Origin: a virus
Length of the DNA: 64,000 bases
Direction: 5' to 3' (one strand)
IMG/VR virus record: IMGVR_UViG_3300021375_000013
Span: 35,765 to 99,764 of that record
The notes under the pieces are model-generated. The model was given only the letters and a program-made list of their open reading frames with translations. It had not been told where the DNA came from and ran no database searches. The position numbers were made by a program, and so were the translations under genes. Positions 17,656 to 26,324 of the stretch are shown here, piece by piece. Within the stretch, counting starts at the first letter, position 1, and each line of letters starts with the position of its first letter.

Positions 17656-19830
17656 ATGAACAAATACGAATTTTTTACTGAATTATTATCTGAGTTATCT
17701 TATCGTTCTAATGAAGGGTATCCTATCTTAGATAATAGAGAGCACATTTCTATCTTATCTGAAATCTTAGATGAGTGGGGATATACTGAAATGAAAAACG
17801 AATTAATTGGAAATCTTTTAGAAGCAGAGGAAAAATTCTATGCTATAAGTAAAAAGAGTGGACAAGTTGTTGATTTTGATTCTGAAGAAAATAGAGATGC
17901 GGCAATAGAAGCTGGTACTCATGAAAAGAGAAAAGAAGATTCTGAAGAAGATGATTCTAAAGAAAAGAAAAAAAGTATATTTTCTAAAGATACTGGATAT
18001 TCAGCACCTGATTTAGAAAAAAATAAGCGTAATACAAAAAGTAGAGTACTTCCCAAAGAAATTGATAGTACCGAAATGGGGAAAGTTGTATCAGAAACTG
18101 GAGATACTGATGTTAAAAACACAATGCTTGATGTAGGGTATGGTGGATATGAAAAGAAAACAGGTTCAAAACCAGCTCCCGGTGGGCCTGGTTCTGCATT
18201 TAATGAAATAGTTTCTGGTGAGTTAGTTCTCATATTAGAAAAATACCCTGATATGACTGAAGATGAATTAGCAGACTATTCTCACAAAAGATTTGGAAAT
18301 ACTAAATTAGGTAAAGAACAAAAAGATACTTCTGGTCTTGTAAAAAATCCTGATATAGAAAAACGAAGAGAAGAGGCTAAAGGAACAGGAACACATACCA
18401 AACCAGAATTTCCAGAACAACATAAGCAAGTTATGAAGGAAAGAGCAGCATACTCCAAATCTAGAGTTGCGGCAGCTTCTGCTATAAAAAAACATAAAAA
18501 TACTCAAAAAAGAATTAAAAATCTTCAATCAAATAAATTATTTGGTAAAAAAGCAAAAACATATCCTTTCTATGGAGCTGGTGCTAGTATAGATGCTCAA
18601 GTTGATATGGTAAACAACGCAAAAGGAAAAGTTTACTTACCAAATGGAACTGAGGTTGATAAAAATGATTTAATTGAATTCATAAAAGCTGGTGGTGGTG
18701 GAATGAATCCATCTGATACTGCAACTTTCGTAACTGATGAAAATGGAAATTTATTAGTACAATTTCATAGTGATAAAACCACAACAAATGATATTCAAGA
18801 TAATTCTACACTAGCAAATGAAAAATCTAACTATGATTCATATATTGATAAATCTTCATTATCTGATGAATATAAGGTAGAATGTAAAAAAATAAACAAA
18901 GAATATGCTGATAGAATGAGTTCAATTGAGGAAAAGTATAATCAACAATCAGTTCCCATAGCAACTAACTTATTAAAATTAGATAAATCTAAGATAGAGA
19001 AAATCATAGATGAGGATAAGGGTACTATGGTACAAAATATGAACGATGCAATTTATGGTGAAACGGCACGTAAAGCTGGTAATTTTTCCAAAATAAATAA
19101 GAAATGGGATAAATATTTACCAGATGGTGTAAAGCCGGAGGACTTAACAAATATTCAAAAATCCGAAATGATAAATAAATTTGTTGCAGATGGTGGTAAG
19201 TTAAATGCCTCTATGGTTAAATCAATTAATAAAGTTGCATTACAATATCAAAAAGAAAATCCTGATACACTTGGATTGGATGTAAAGAAATTATTATCCG
19301 AACAAAGAACAGAAGTTGTAGAAATGCAAAGAGAACGGATTCGTACAATGAACAACTTTAAAGTTGATGTAGATGGTGAGAGTGTTGGGGCAGGTACTTT
19401 AATGGAAGCTGAAGAAAATATTAGAGGATTTCATTTAACTATGATGGATTATCCACCTAAAGCATATGTAAAAGGAGACCCATCATCAATAACTGGTGCT
19501 TCTCTTGATGTAAATATGGGTGGTGTTGAAGTAAATGGTGAAGTTCTAAGGGAATGTTTGGATGTAAAAGATACAACAGAATTTAAACAAAAATTTAAGT
19601 TAATAGAAGAAGAAGAGTTAACATATGATTCAGACGATAGAGATGAACAAGGTAATCGTACGGGTAATGTAACCGGTAAAAAGGTATTCACATATATAGT
19701 TGATACTAAAGGTGGAAGAAAAGAACTTGGCTTCAAATCTTATAGAAGTAAAGAAGGTGCTTCTGGAAAGACAAATAATACAATGACTTACTCAACTGAA
19801 ATGCAAAAGTGTTTTAAATCCAAATCTTAA
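17656..19830 (+). CDS. Large hydrophilic protein of unknown function, possibly packaged
   Basis: The 724-residue protein is very rich in Lys, Glu, Asp and Asn, has a disordered-looking region at about 80-150, and helical segments later (about 225-300 and 395-430). I recognise no catalytic motif. Its N-terminus (MNKYEFFTELLSELS) is amphipathic and contains L-S-E at residues 11-13, which fits the (L/I)-x-E cleavage pattern of the T4 prohead protease, so it may be targeted into the head and injected. It follows a late-type element and precedes lysis and virion genes, which agrees with late expression. Confidence 0.75.
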   Translation: MNKYEFFTELLSELSYRSNEGYPILDNREHISILSEILDEWGYTEMKNELIGNLLEAEEKFYAISKKSGQVVDFDSEENRDAAIEAGTHEKRKEDSEEDDSKEKKKSIFSKDTGYSAPDLEKNKRNTKSRVLPKEIDSTEMGKVVSETGDTDVKNTMLDVGYGGYEKKTGSKPAPGGPGSAFNEIVSGELVLILEKYPDMTEDELADYSHKRFGNTKLGKEQKDTSGLVKNPDIEKRREEAKGTGTHTKPEFPEQHKQVMKERAAYSKSRVAAASAIKKHKNTQKRIKNLQSNKLFGKKAKTYPFYGAGASIDAQVDMVNNAKGKVYLPNGTEVDKNDLIEFIKAGGGGMNPSDTATFVTDENGNLLVQFHSDKTTTNDIQDNSTLANEKSNYDSYIDKSSLSDEYKVECKKINKEYADRMSSIEEKYNQQSVPIATNLLKLDKSKIEKIIDEDKGTMVQNMNDAIYGETARKAGNFSKINKKWDKYLPDGVKPEDLTNIQKSEMINKFVADGGKLNASMVKSINKVALQYQKENPDTLGLDVKKLLSEQRTEVVEMQRERIRTMNNFKVDVDGESVGAGTLMEAEENIRGFHLTMMDYPPKAYVKGDPSSITGASLDVNMGGVEVNGEVLRECLDVKDTTEFKQKFKLIEEEELTYDSDDRDEQGNRTGNVTGKKVFTYIVDTKGGRKELGFKSYRSKEGASGKTNNTMTYSTEMQKCFKSKS

Positions 19831-19854
19831 ATAATCATTCTAAAAATATTATTT

Positions 19855-19872
19855 AATATTTATAGGTGATTG
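19855..19872 (+). promoter_or_regulatory. Candidate late-type promoter, second copy of a 17-nt element
   Basis: AATATTTATAG at 19855-19865; the 17-mer ATATTTATAGGTGATTG (19856-19872) is identical to 4556-4572. It lies 20 nt before the next start codon. Confidence 0.55.
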
Positions 19873-19892
19873 ATTAATACAGAAAAAAATTT

Positions 19893-20294
19893 ATGAAAAC
19901 ACAATTATTGTGTACATTTACTTCAAAGGATGGGTTACAAAAGACTCTGCAGGATATCAGAGAGACTTATGTGATAGTGTATAACTATATCTATATCTTA
20001 CAAAATAAATCAAACTTAGATGAACTTTACGTTACCTATAATATAAATACGGAGTTCAAACCACCACAACCTTTAGAAGATACAATACTAATACACAGAA
20101 AAAAAGAATCAAATACTTTATATACCATTAACGCACTAAACCAATTAGTGAGAGAAGAAAATGGTGGTGTATTAGATAAGACATTTGTAATAGACTGGCA
20201 AAAATTTAGAAATTCAATAATACTTACAAATACTGAGGGTACGAAACGTATTCAGACTCGTATCTTTGAGGTTATAGAATTTAATCAGAAATAA
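19893..20294 (+). CDS. Conserved-type hypothetical protein
   Basis: A 133-residue protein with mixed alpha/beta pattern; an N-terminal CTFTSKDGLQKTLQDIRETY helix and a C-terminal strand-rich part ending EVIEF. No catalytic motif is seen. Similar small proteins stand near the tail and lysis genes of marine T4-like phages, but I cannot give a function. It is the first gene of the endolysin operon, 12 nt before it. Confidence 0.65.
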   Translation: MKTQLLCTFTSKDGLQKTLQDIRETYVIVYNYIYILQNKSNLDELYVTYNINTEFKPPQPLEDTILIHRKKESNTLYTINALNQLVREENGGVLDKTFVIDWQKFRNSIILTNTEGTKRIQTRIFEVIEFNQK

Positions 20295-20306
20295 AAAACA
20301 CATAGT

Positions 20307-21218
20307 ATGCTATTAAAAGTAGGTTCAAGAGGAGAAGATGTAAAAGCAGTTCAACAATTCTTAGGATTGGGTGCTGATGGTATCTTTGGTAAAGGAACGG
20401 AACAAGCCGTAAAAGATTTTCAATCCTTAAATGGATTAACTGCTGATGGTTTAGTTGGAAAAGGAACTTGGGCAGCAATGGGATTAAATGATACTGATGT
20501 AACTGGACAAGAAGAATCAGATGCACCAGATATCTACTCAAAGAAAAAAGTAAACGAAGGTGGATTGGAGTATGTAGAATACTTTATGCCTGAAGATGAA
20601 TACAAACATGGGCCTGTAAAATACGAATACCTTTTCTTACACCACACCGCTGGATGGCATAATCCATACAAATGTATTGAGTATTGGGATAGAGATGGTG
20701 GAACTATTGCAACTGAATGGGTAATGGGTGGACCATCAGTAAAAGGAAACAACGAAGTATATGATGGAGAATTAGTACAATGTTTCCCACAAGGTAACTA
20801 CGCATGGCACTTAGGTAAAAATGGTTCACAACATATGCATGTACACTCAGTAGGAATTGAGATTTGTAACTTTGGATATGTGGTAAATGGAAAAACTTAT
20901 GCTGGTACTCAAGTAGCAGATTCACAAATCGTAACTCTAAAAGAAGAATTTAGAGGACACAAAACTTGGCATAGATATTCTGATAAACAAATCGAACAAT
21001 TAGAAAAGTGGATGAAGTTTATCGGTGAAAGAGATGGAATTGATATCAGAGCTGGATTACCTACTTTAATCAAAGAAAAAGGTGCAGCTGCATTTGAGTT
21101 CAACGAAGATGCTTACTATGGTAAAGTAAAAGGAACTTGGACACATACTAATACTCGTAAAGATAAATTCGATTTATTCCCTCAACAAGAGTTGATGGAT
21201 ATGTTAGTATCTCTATAA
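20307..21218 (+). CDS. Endolysin: peptidoglycan-binding domain plus N-acetylmuramoyl-L-alanine amidase
   Basis: Residues 3-60 form a PG_binding_1 domain (GSRGEDVKAVQQFLGL, GIFGKGTEQAVKDFQ). After a linker comes an Amidase_2 domain from about residue 105: LHHTAGW with His112-His113 as probable zinc-site residues, GIEICN with Glu185, and a late THTNTRKDKFDLFPQ segment giving the last His/Lys active-site region. The enzyme would cut the amide bond between muramic acid and the stem peptide at the end of infection. There is no signal peptide, so a holin is needed; a candidate two-helix protein is at 58624. The domain order (binding domain first) suits a Gram-negative host. Confidence 0.9.
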   Translation: MLLKVGSRGEDVKAVQQFLGLGADGIFGKGTEQAVKDFQSLNGLTADGLVGKGTWAAMGLNDTDVTGQEESDAPDIYSKKKVNEGGLEYVEYFMPEDEYKHGPVKYEYLFLHHTAGWHNPYKCIEYWDRDGGTIATEWVMGGPSVKGNNEVYDGELVQCFPQGNYAWHLGKNGSQHMHVHSVGIEICNFGYVVNGKTYAGTQVADSQIVTLKEEFRGHKTWHRYSDKQIEQLEKWMKFIGERDGIDIRAGLPTLIKEKGAAAFEFNEDAYYGKVKGTWTHTNTRKDKFDLFPQQELMDMLVSL

Positions 21219-21232
21219 TATAAAAGTTAGTT

Positions 21233-21781
21233 ATGACACTTACACTTTCTGGTCAAATAGCGGCAGGTAATATAAACCAAGAGTTTGGTAGAGCATATTC
21301 TACCTATATGTCTATTTGGCATGCTAGAAATGGTAGTTATGGTTCTATCAACACTCAATCAGCAAGGTATCCAACAAATGGAATCAGTAAAGCAAATAAT
21401 GGTTATGCTTATTCCGATTGGTATGGATATAGGCATAATGCAGTAAGTGCTACAATAAATCTTTTTCAAAGTGAAAGAAGTGCCGATGCAGATACTAGAG
21501 CTTGGGAATTTAGATATAATGGAACAGCTTTAGGTCAAAGTTGGCAATGGGGAACCACAAGTATACGTGGTTGGCTTCGTATTCCATATGGAAATGGCTT
21601 AGATGTTTATTTTGATAATAGTATTGGTTGGGGTTCATCTTGGACAACTGCTTTTAGAGCTATATATTCAAATCAAAGAGGATGGCTTTTAAATGTAAGA
21701 GAACCTGCAAGAAATTATAGAAATTATTCTAGATTATATGTTCAATCATCAGAAAATGTTAGTATTTATAATCAAAGTTAA
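21233..21781 (+). CDS. Fibre-like or minor virion protein
   Basis: This 182-residue protein begins MTLTLSGQIAAGNINQEFGR, a start pattern common in tail-fibre and fibre-associated proteins of marine phages, and is rich in Trp, Tyr, Ser, Asn and Gly as in beta-structured fibres. No enzyme motif is seen. It lies between the endolysin and two paralogous small genes, in a late gene block that ends with the halogenase. A receptor-contact role is inferred from composition only. Confidence 0.65.
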   Translation: MTLTLSGQIAAGNINQEFGRAYSTYMSIWHARNGSYGSINTQSARYPTNGISKANNGYAYSDWYGYRHNAVSATINLFQSERSADADTRAWEFRYNGTALGQSWQWGTTSIRGWLRIPYGNGLDVYFDNSIGWGSSWTTAFRAIYSNQRGWLLNVREPARNYRNYSRLYVQSSENVSIYNQS

Positions 21782-21792
21782 AAAAAGTTATT

Positions 21793-22041
21793 ATGGCAAA
21801 TCATTATTTTAAAGAAAGAGATTCTTATTTTAAGTTAGTAGATGAAACACATGAGGTAATTTGTGTAACTACTAACTTTACAAATAAATGCATAGCTATT
21901 AGTTTTGATAACGATGGTGGATATGAAAATATGAGAGATGCATATATAGGTGGTGATGTGGCTGGTGTTGAACTTATATCTGAAGAACTCTTTGAGGCAA
22001 AAAGAGATGAAGTAAAGGATTACATAATTGAAAATCTATAA
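21793..22041 (+). CDS. Small protein, paralogue 1 of a tandem pair
   Basis: An 82-residue acidic protein. It shares a frame of residues with the next gene: an N-terminal aromatic cluster followed by DxYFKxxD, a central YENMRDAYI, and a C-terminal LISEELFEAKRDEVKDYIIENL. The two are clearly tandem paralogues. No family is recognised. It is 2 nt upstream of its partner and forms one unit with the halogenase gene. Confidence 0.75.
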   Translation: MANHYFKERDSYFKLVDETHEVICVTTNFTNKCIAISFDNDGGYENMRDAYIGGDVAGVELISEELFEAKRDEVKDYIIENL

Positions 22042-22043
22042 AA

Positions 22044-22346
22044 ATGGGTAATTGGTTTGTAAAATCTTTTGATAACTACTTTAAATTTATAGATGATGAT
22101 TCATCTATGATAGTATTAACATCAGGTAGTATAAATGAAAGTGGTAGTGTAGATACTGTAATTTCTTACAATTTTTTATCTGAGAGTGTACCTAAATATG
22201 AAAGTATTAGAGATTCTTTTATATCATCATCATTTTTTACATCATCATATACAGGTTCATCAGAACCAGTACCACAAATTATTAGTGAATCCCTTTGGGA
22301 AGAAAAGAAAACAGAATTAAAAAGTTATATAATAAATAGTTTATAA
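22044..22346 (+). CDS. Small protein, paralogue 2 of a tandem pair
   Basis: A 100-residue paralogue of the preceding protein, with NYFKFIDD, YESIRDSFI and a C-terminal IISESLWEEKKTELKSYIINSL. It has an extra Ser/Thr/Val stretch in the middle. Its stop codon directly abuts the halogenase start (22347). The aromatic-rich N-termini (Trp, Phe, Tyr) make these proteins conceivable halogenase substrates or fibre accessories, but no evidence beyond adjacency exists. Confidence 0.75.
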   Translation: MGNWFVKSFDNYFKFIDDDSSMIVLTSGSINESGSVDTVISYNFLSESVPKYESIRDSFISSSFFTSSYTGSSEPVPQIISESLWEEKKTELKSYIINSL

Positions 22347-23879
22347 ATGAAAATAGTTATAGCGGGTGGAGGAACTGCTGGTTGGTTATCAGCATTATTC
22401 CTAGCCAAACAAAATCTACATAGAGATAAACCAGCATACGATATCACTTTAATAGAAAGTGAAGATATTCCTATAATCGGAGCTGGTGAAGGTTCAACTG
22501 GAGTACTACAAAAAGTACTTTTATCAACACTAACACAATTAGAAGGATTTGGAGAGCAAGAGTTTTTTCAACATTGTAACACTACATTTAAATTAGGAAT
22601 TGATTGTATTGATTGGAATGGAGTAGGTGATAGATTCTTTGAATCGTTATCTGGAACACAAACTTCATTGTGGCCATTGGATAGAGATTTTACTCTTTGT
22701 TCAAAATATGGAGTAGCTGCAGAATCTAGTCCTAACAAATATCTTTGGGAAAAAAATCTAACACCATTTTTAAAAGCTGAAAGTAGTGATAGTTACGAAA
22801 CTGGATATGCTTATCACTTTGATGCACATAAAGTTGGTGAGTGGTTTAAAAAGATTGCATTAGAAAACGGAATCAAACTTCAAATAGGTACAATAACTGA
22901 TACAAATCTAAATCCTAAAAATGGTGAATTACAAAAAGTAATTTTAAAAGATGGAACTGAAATAGAATCTGATTTTTGGATTGATTGTACTGGATTCAAT
23001 AGAGTATTAAGTAATGCAGTTGGAGCAGAGTGGGTTTCATATTCAGAATACTTACCAATCAATTCAGCATTAGTTTACACACATCAATATGAAGAGAATG
23101 AAGAAATACCAAATGTAACAACTGCTTGGGCAATGCCAAATGGTTGGATGTGGCAAATTCCAACTCAAGAAAGATTAGGATGTGGATATTGTTATTCTGA
23201 TAAGTTTGTATCTGAGGAACAAGCTCTGAAAGAACTACAAGAAGTTACTGGTAGAAAGATAACACCTCTTAGAACTATTAAGTTTGATAGTGGTAGGTTA
23301 AACGAAGTTTGGAAAAAGAATGTACTTTCAATAGGATTATCATCTTCCTTCTTAGAACCATTAGAAGCAACATCGATACATTCATCTATAATTCAGTTAG
23401 TACAATTAACACAACATCACTTATCACCTTACAAAGAGGATATGATGAGAGAATCAAACGTCAAAGCAAATAATGAACACTTTAATATGATGTTAGATGA
23501 ATTTAGAGGTTTGATTCAAATGCACTATATTACAAAAAGAAATGATACTCCATTTTGGAAATATGTACACAATGATTTGAAAAGAGACCCATTGGTTGAA
23601 AGTATTTTAGAAGTATGTAAATGGAGAGTTCCCAATGCTAATGATTTTCCACATTACAATGGTTCAGCTGGTTGGGGTGTGTTTAATTGGATATTAGCAG
23701 GTAATGATTTAATTAGTAAAGAGGTATTAGATAAATCCTTACATACTCATAATTTTGAAAAATCATCTGAACAAATTTATAAACATATGGTAAAACAGTA
23801 TACATTTGATAGTAAACAACACTTTCCACATACTGATTTTATCAAATGGACAAAAGATTTCGCAAAAAATCCAAAATAA
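22347..23879 (+). CDS. Flavin-dependent (tryptophan-type) halogenase
   Basis: The 510-residue protein matches the flavin-dependent halogenase family throughout. GGGTAGW (7-13) binds FAD. The catalytic Lys is Lys82 in CNTTFKLGIDCIDW. YAYHFDAHKVGEWFKK and DFWIDCTGFNRVL are family segments. WMWQIP (267-272) is the WxWxIP signature, and FLEPLEATS contains Glu340, the second catalytic residue. Such enzymes make hypohalous acid from FADH2, O2 and halide and pass it to an electron-rich aromatic group. All key residues are present, so it is probably active. A flavin reductase is not seen nearby and would come from the host. The substrate is unknown; viral halogenases are known from cyanophages. Confidence 0.93.
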   Translation: MKIVIAGGGTAGWLSALFLAKQNLHRDKPAYDITLIESEDIPIIGAGEGSTGVLQKVLLSTLTQLEGFGEQEFFQHCNTTFKLGIDCIDWNGVGDRFFESLSGTQTSLWPLDRDFTLCSKYGVAAESSPNKYLWEKNLTPFLKAESSDSYETGYAYHFDAHKVGEWFKKIALENGIKLQIGTITDTNLNPKNGELQKVILKDGTEIESDFWIDCTGFNRVLSNAVGAEWVSYSEYLPINSALVYTHQYEENEEIPNVTTAWAMPNGWMWQIPTQERLGCGYCYSDKFVSEEQALKELQEVTGRKITPLRTIKFDSGRLNEVWKKNVLSIGLSSSFLEPLEATSIHSSIIQLVQLTQHHLSPYKEDMMRESNVKANNEHFNMMLDEFRGLIQMHYITKRNDTPFWKYVHNDLKRDPLVESILEVCKWRVPNANDFPHYNGSAGWGVFNWILAGNDLISKEVLDKSLHTHNFEKSSEQIYKHMVKQYTFDSKQHFPHTDFIKWTKDFAKNPK

Positions 23880-23880
23880 A

Positions 23881-23912
23881 TTTGGTAATCTCAAAATAAT
23901 TTCTTATATTTG
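23881..23912 (+). promoter_or_regulatory. Bacteroidota-type promoter TTTG-N20-TATATTTG (upstream of gp32, distal)
   Basis: TTTG at 23881-23884 and TATATTTG at 23905-23912 with a 20-nt spacer. A 24-codon ORF starts 9 nt downstream at 23922. Confidence 0.85.
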
Positions 23913-23921
23913 TATCAACAA

Positions 23922-23996
23922 ATGAGAAAATCAGCATTTCAAAAAAAAAGTAAAAAAGATTTGGAATTGTTGAAAACTTTTCGTATATTTGTATAA
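23922..23996 (+). CDS. Possible 24-residue leader peptide upstream of gp32
   Basis: An ATG 9 nt after the distal promoter opens a 24-residue, strongly basic peptide (MRKSAFQKKSKKDLELLKTF and four more residues). Its last codons are made from the -7 element of the next promoter. It may be a leader peptide or chance; coding cannot be proved from length. Confidence 0.3.
   Translation: MRKSAFQKKSKKDLELLKTFRIFV
23960..23991 (+). promoter_or_regulatory. Bacteroidota-type promoter TTTG-N20-TATATTTG (upstream of gp32, proximal)
   Basis: TTTG at 23960-23963 and TATATTTG at 23984-23991, again exactly 20 nt apart and 79 nt downstream of the first. Tandem promoters suggest high demand for gp32. Confidence 0.85.
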
Positions 23997-24033
23997 ATAA
24001 ATGGAGATAGACCTTCTTAAAACTAGGTTTTTT

Positions 24034-24063
24034 GATATTTATATAAGGTGTAGGAAAGACACC
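24034..24063 (+). promoter_or_regulatory. gp32 leader: late-type element and small hairpin
   Basis: GATATTTATAT (24034-24044) resembles the late-type element. It is followed by a hairpin GGTGT / ACACC (24047-24051 and 24059-24063, 7-nt loop) 46 nt before the gp32 start. No T tract follows, so it is not a terminator. T4 gene 32 mRNA has a structured leader used for autoregulation; this could be a counterpart. Confidence 0.35.
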
Positions 24064-24109
24064 ATAATAAAACCATTAAAATAAATAAAACTTTAAAATT
24101 TAAACAATT

Positions 24110-24934
24110 ATGGCACTAGATTTAAGCGCAATCAGAGGTAGACTGAACAAACTACAAAACACTTCCAATAGAACATCTAATCTATGGAAACCCACACCGG
24201 GTAAACATCAAGTAAGAATCGTTCCTTACAAATTCTCTCCTGAGAATCCTTTCATTGAATTATTCTTCCATTACAACATCAACAACAAAACGTATTTGTC
24301 TCCTTCTTCTTTTGGAAGACCAGACCCTATCGTTGAGTTTGCTGAAAAGTTGAAAAGAATGGGTGATAAAGAAGATTGGAAAGCAGCTAAGAAGATGGAA
24401 CCAAAATTAAGAACTTTTGTACCTGTACTTGTAAGAGGAGAGGAATCAGAAGGAGTTAAGTTCTGGGGATTCGGAAAGACTGTTTATCAGGAAATCTTAG
24501 GTTACATCGCTGATCCTGATTATGGAGATATTACTGACCCTACCAATGGTAGAGATATTACTATCGAATATACATCAGCTGAAGATGCAGGAACTTCTTA
24601 TCCTGTAACTACTATCCGTGTTAAACCTAATGTAACTCCATTAGGAGAAGATGCAACGGCAAATCAAAACTTTATGGAAACTCAAAGTAACATTACTGAT
24701 ATCTATTCAGAATTATCTTACGATGAGTTGAAATCAGTATTAGAAGGTTGGTTGAACCCAACAGCTGAAGAAGCTGAAGAGAGTGTTTCACAACAATCTC
24801 TAGCAACTCCATCAGCACCGAAAACTGAAGCTAAAGCAGCACCAGCTGCAGCACCTTCAAACGCGGTAAGTACTGAAGAGAAAAAGAAAATGGATGATGT
24901 TGCATCAGCATTTGATGATTTATTTAACGGATAA
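24110..24934 (+). CDS. 32: Single-stranded DNA-binding protein (T4 gp32-like)
   Basis: The 274-residue protein has the gp32 order: a short basic N-terminus (about 1-25), an OB-type core with WKPTPGKHQVRIVPYKFSPE, NPFIELFFHYNI and FWGFGKTVYQEIL, and a C-terminal tail of Ala/Pro linker ending in DDVASAFDDLFNG, the acidic protein-interaction tail. It coats ssDNA during replication and recombination. No Cys is present, so the zinc site of T4 gp32 is absent. The gene leads a recombination-replication operon under tandem promoters, 10 nt before uvsX. Confidence 0.92.
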   Translation: MALDLSAIRGRLNKLQNTSNRTSNLWKPTPGKHQVRIVPYKFSPENPFIELFFHYNINNKTYLSPSSFGRPDPIVEFAEKLKRMGDKEDWKAAKKMEPKLRTFVPVLVRGEESEGVKFWGFGKTVYQEILGYIADPDYGDITDPTNGRDITIEYTSAEDAGTSYPVTTIRVKPNVTPLGEDATANQNFMETQSNITDIYSELSYDELKSVLEGWLNPTAEEAEESVSQQSLATPSAPKTEAKAAPAAAPSNAVSTEEKKKMDDVASAFDDLFNG

Positions 24935-24944
24935 TATACACTAA

Positions 24945-26063
24945 ATGGCAAAAAAAGAAATGGACTTAGCGGCGGAACTAGCTTCCGAGCTAAACAAAAC
25001 AAACAAAGACCAAAAGGTTGCCTTCTTCTTAGGAGAGAATGATGCACCCACAAATGTGGATGGATGGATATCAACTGGCTGTGCTATGTTAGATGTTGCC
25101 ATTTCGAATCGCCCTTATGGTGGACTTCCTGTTGGAAGGATTACTGAAGTAACTGGTTTAGAACAAAGTGGAAAATCATTAGTATCTGCACACCTCCTTG
25201 CTGAAACACAAAAGCAAGGCGGTGTTGCGGTTCTAATCGATACTGAAACTGCGGTAAGTAGAGAGTTCTTAGAAGCAATTGGTGTAGATGTAGCAAAACT
25301 ACTTTATGTATCAGCTGATTCGGTAGAACAAATTTTCGAATTTACTGAAACAATCATTGAAAAGGTAAGAACCACACAAAAGGATAAATTAGTTACAATT
25401 GTAGTAGATTCAGTTGCAGCAGCTTCAACTAAGAATGAGTTGGCAGCTGATTATGGCAAAGATGGATATGCTACTGATAAAGCTATTATTATCTCAAAAG
25501 CGATGAGAAAGATTACCAATCTAATTGGTAGGCAAAAAATCACCTTAGTATTCACTAATCAATTAAGACAAAAGATGAATGCTATGTTTGGTGACCCTTG
25601 GACTACTTCTGGAGGAAAAGCTCTTGCATTCCATGCATCGGTTAGACTTCGTTTGAAGAATATGGGACAAATCAAACAAAAGGTAAATGGTAAAGATAGA
25701 ACCATTGGTATGAAAGTTAGATGTCAAGTGATTAAGAATAGAATGGGACCACCTCTTAGAGCGGCTGATTTTGAAATCTTCTTCGATAGAGGAATCGATA
25801 ACTTCGGTTCTTGGATTGGAGTAATGAAAGAAAATAAGTTAGTATCACAAGGTGGAGCATGGTACACATATGTTGATACGGAAACTGGTGAGGAAATTAA
25901 ATTCCAATCCAAAGATTTCATCGATTTGATGGAAGAAAGAGAAGATGTTAAAGAACAAATCTATAAAAAGATTTGTGAAGCAACTATCTTACAATACAAA
26001 TCAGATTCTAAAGATATCGAAGCACATGAGTTAGATACTGAGGGAGCTGAGGTAGTAGATTAA
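24945..26063 (+). CDS. uvsX: UvsX RecA-like recombinase
   Basis: The 372-residue protein shows a Walker A motif GLEQSGKS (71-78), VAVLIDTETAVS, a Walker B-like TIVVDSVAAAS and FTNQLRQKM, all typical of phage UvsX/RecA recombinases. It would form filaments on ssDNA covered by gp32 and drive strand exchange for recombination-dependent replication. It lies directly downstream of gp32, its partner. The C-terminus is acidic as in T4 UvsX. Confidence 0.92.
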   Translation: MAKKEMDLAAELASELNKTNKDQKVAFFLGENDAPTNVDGWISTGCAMLDVAISNRPYGGLPVGRITEVTGLEQSGKSLVSAHLLAETQKQGGVAVLIDTETAVSREFLEAIGVDVAKLLYVSADSVEQIFEFTETIIEKVRTTQKDKLVTIVVDSVAAASTKNELAADYGKDGYATDKAIIISKAMRKITNLIGRQKITLVFTNQLRQKMNAMFGDPWTTSGGKALAFHASVRLRLKNMGQIKQKVNGKDRTIGMKVRCQVIKNRMGPPLRAADFEIFFDRGIDNFGSWIGVMKENKLVSQGGAWYTYVDTETGEEIKFQSKDFIDLMEEREDVKEQIYKKICEATILQYKSDSKDIEAHELDTEGAEVVD

Positions 26064-26078
26064 ATAAAATAATAAGTT

Positions 26079-26324
26079 ATGAGCAAATTAAAAGAAATGT
26101 TACAAGCATCTGCGAAAGCAGATAGAGCGAAAGCACTCCTTACTTTGGAGTTGTTAGAGAATAAAGCAGTAGGTATTGGAGACCACTCAACTGAGGATTT
26201 TTATAAAAACGCAGAAGAGGCACTATCCAAACTATGTGATGCAGAAGATAGATTACAAACTATCGATAATTATTTCGGTGAAGGTATTCACAACTATTTT
26301 TCTGATTCAACAACAACTACATAA
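26079..26324 (+). CDS. Small helical hypothetical protein in recombination operon
   Basis: An 81-residue protein, helical by composition (Leu/Ala/Glu/Lys-rich), followed by a Thr-rich tail; no family recognised. Its stop overlaps the next start by one base (ATAATG), so it is coupled to the nuclease gene. Position between uvsX and RNase H suggests a recombination or replication accessory role. It is not an obvious UvsY. Confidence 0.65.
   Translation: MSKLKEMLQASAKADRAKALLTLELLENKAVGIGDHSTEDFYKNAEEALSKLCDAEDRLQTIDNYFGEGIHNYFSDSTTTT

Noticed and set aside
24001-24084. 27-codon ORF upstream of gp32 as a real gene
   Set aside because: Too short, with no recognisable content, and it overlaps regulatory-looking elements; kept only as a remark in the leader finding.
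24110-24934. Zinc finger in gp32 as in T4
   Set aside because: There is no Cys in the protein, so the T4 zinc site cannot be present.
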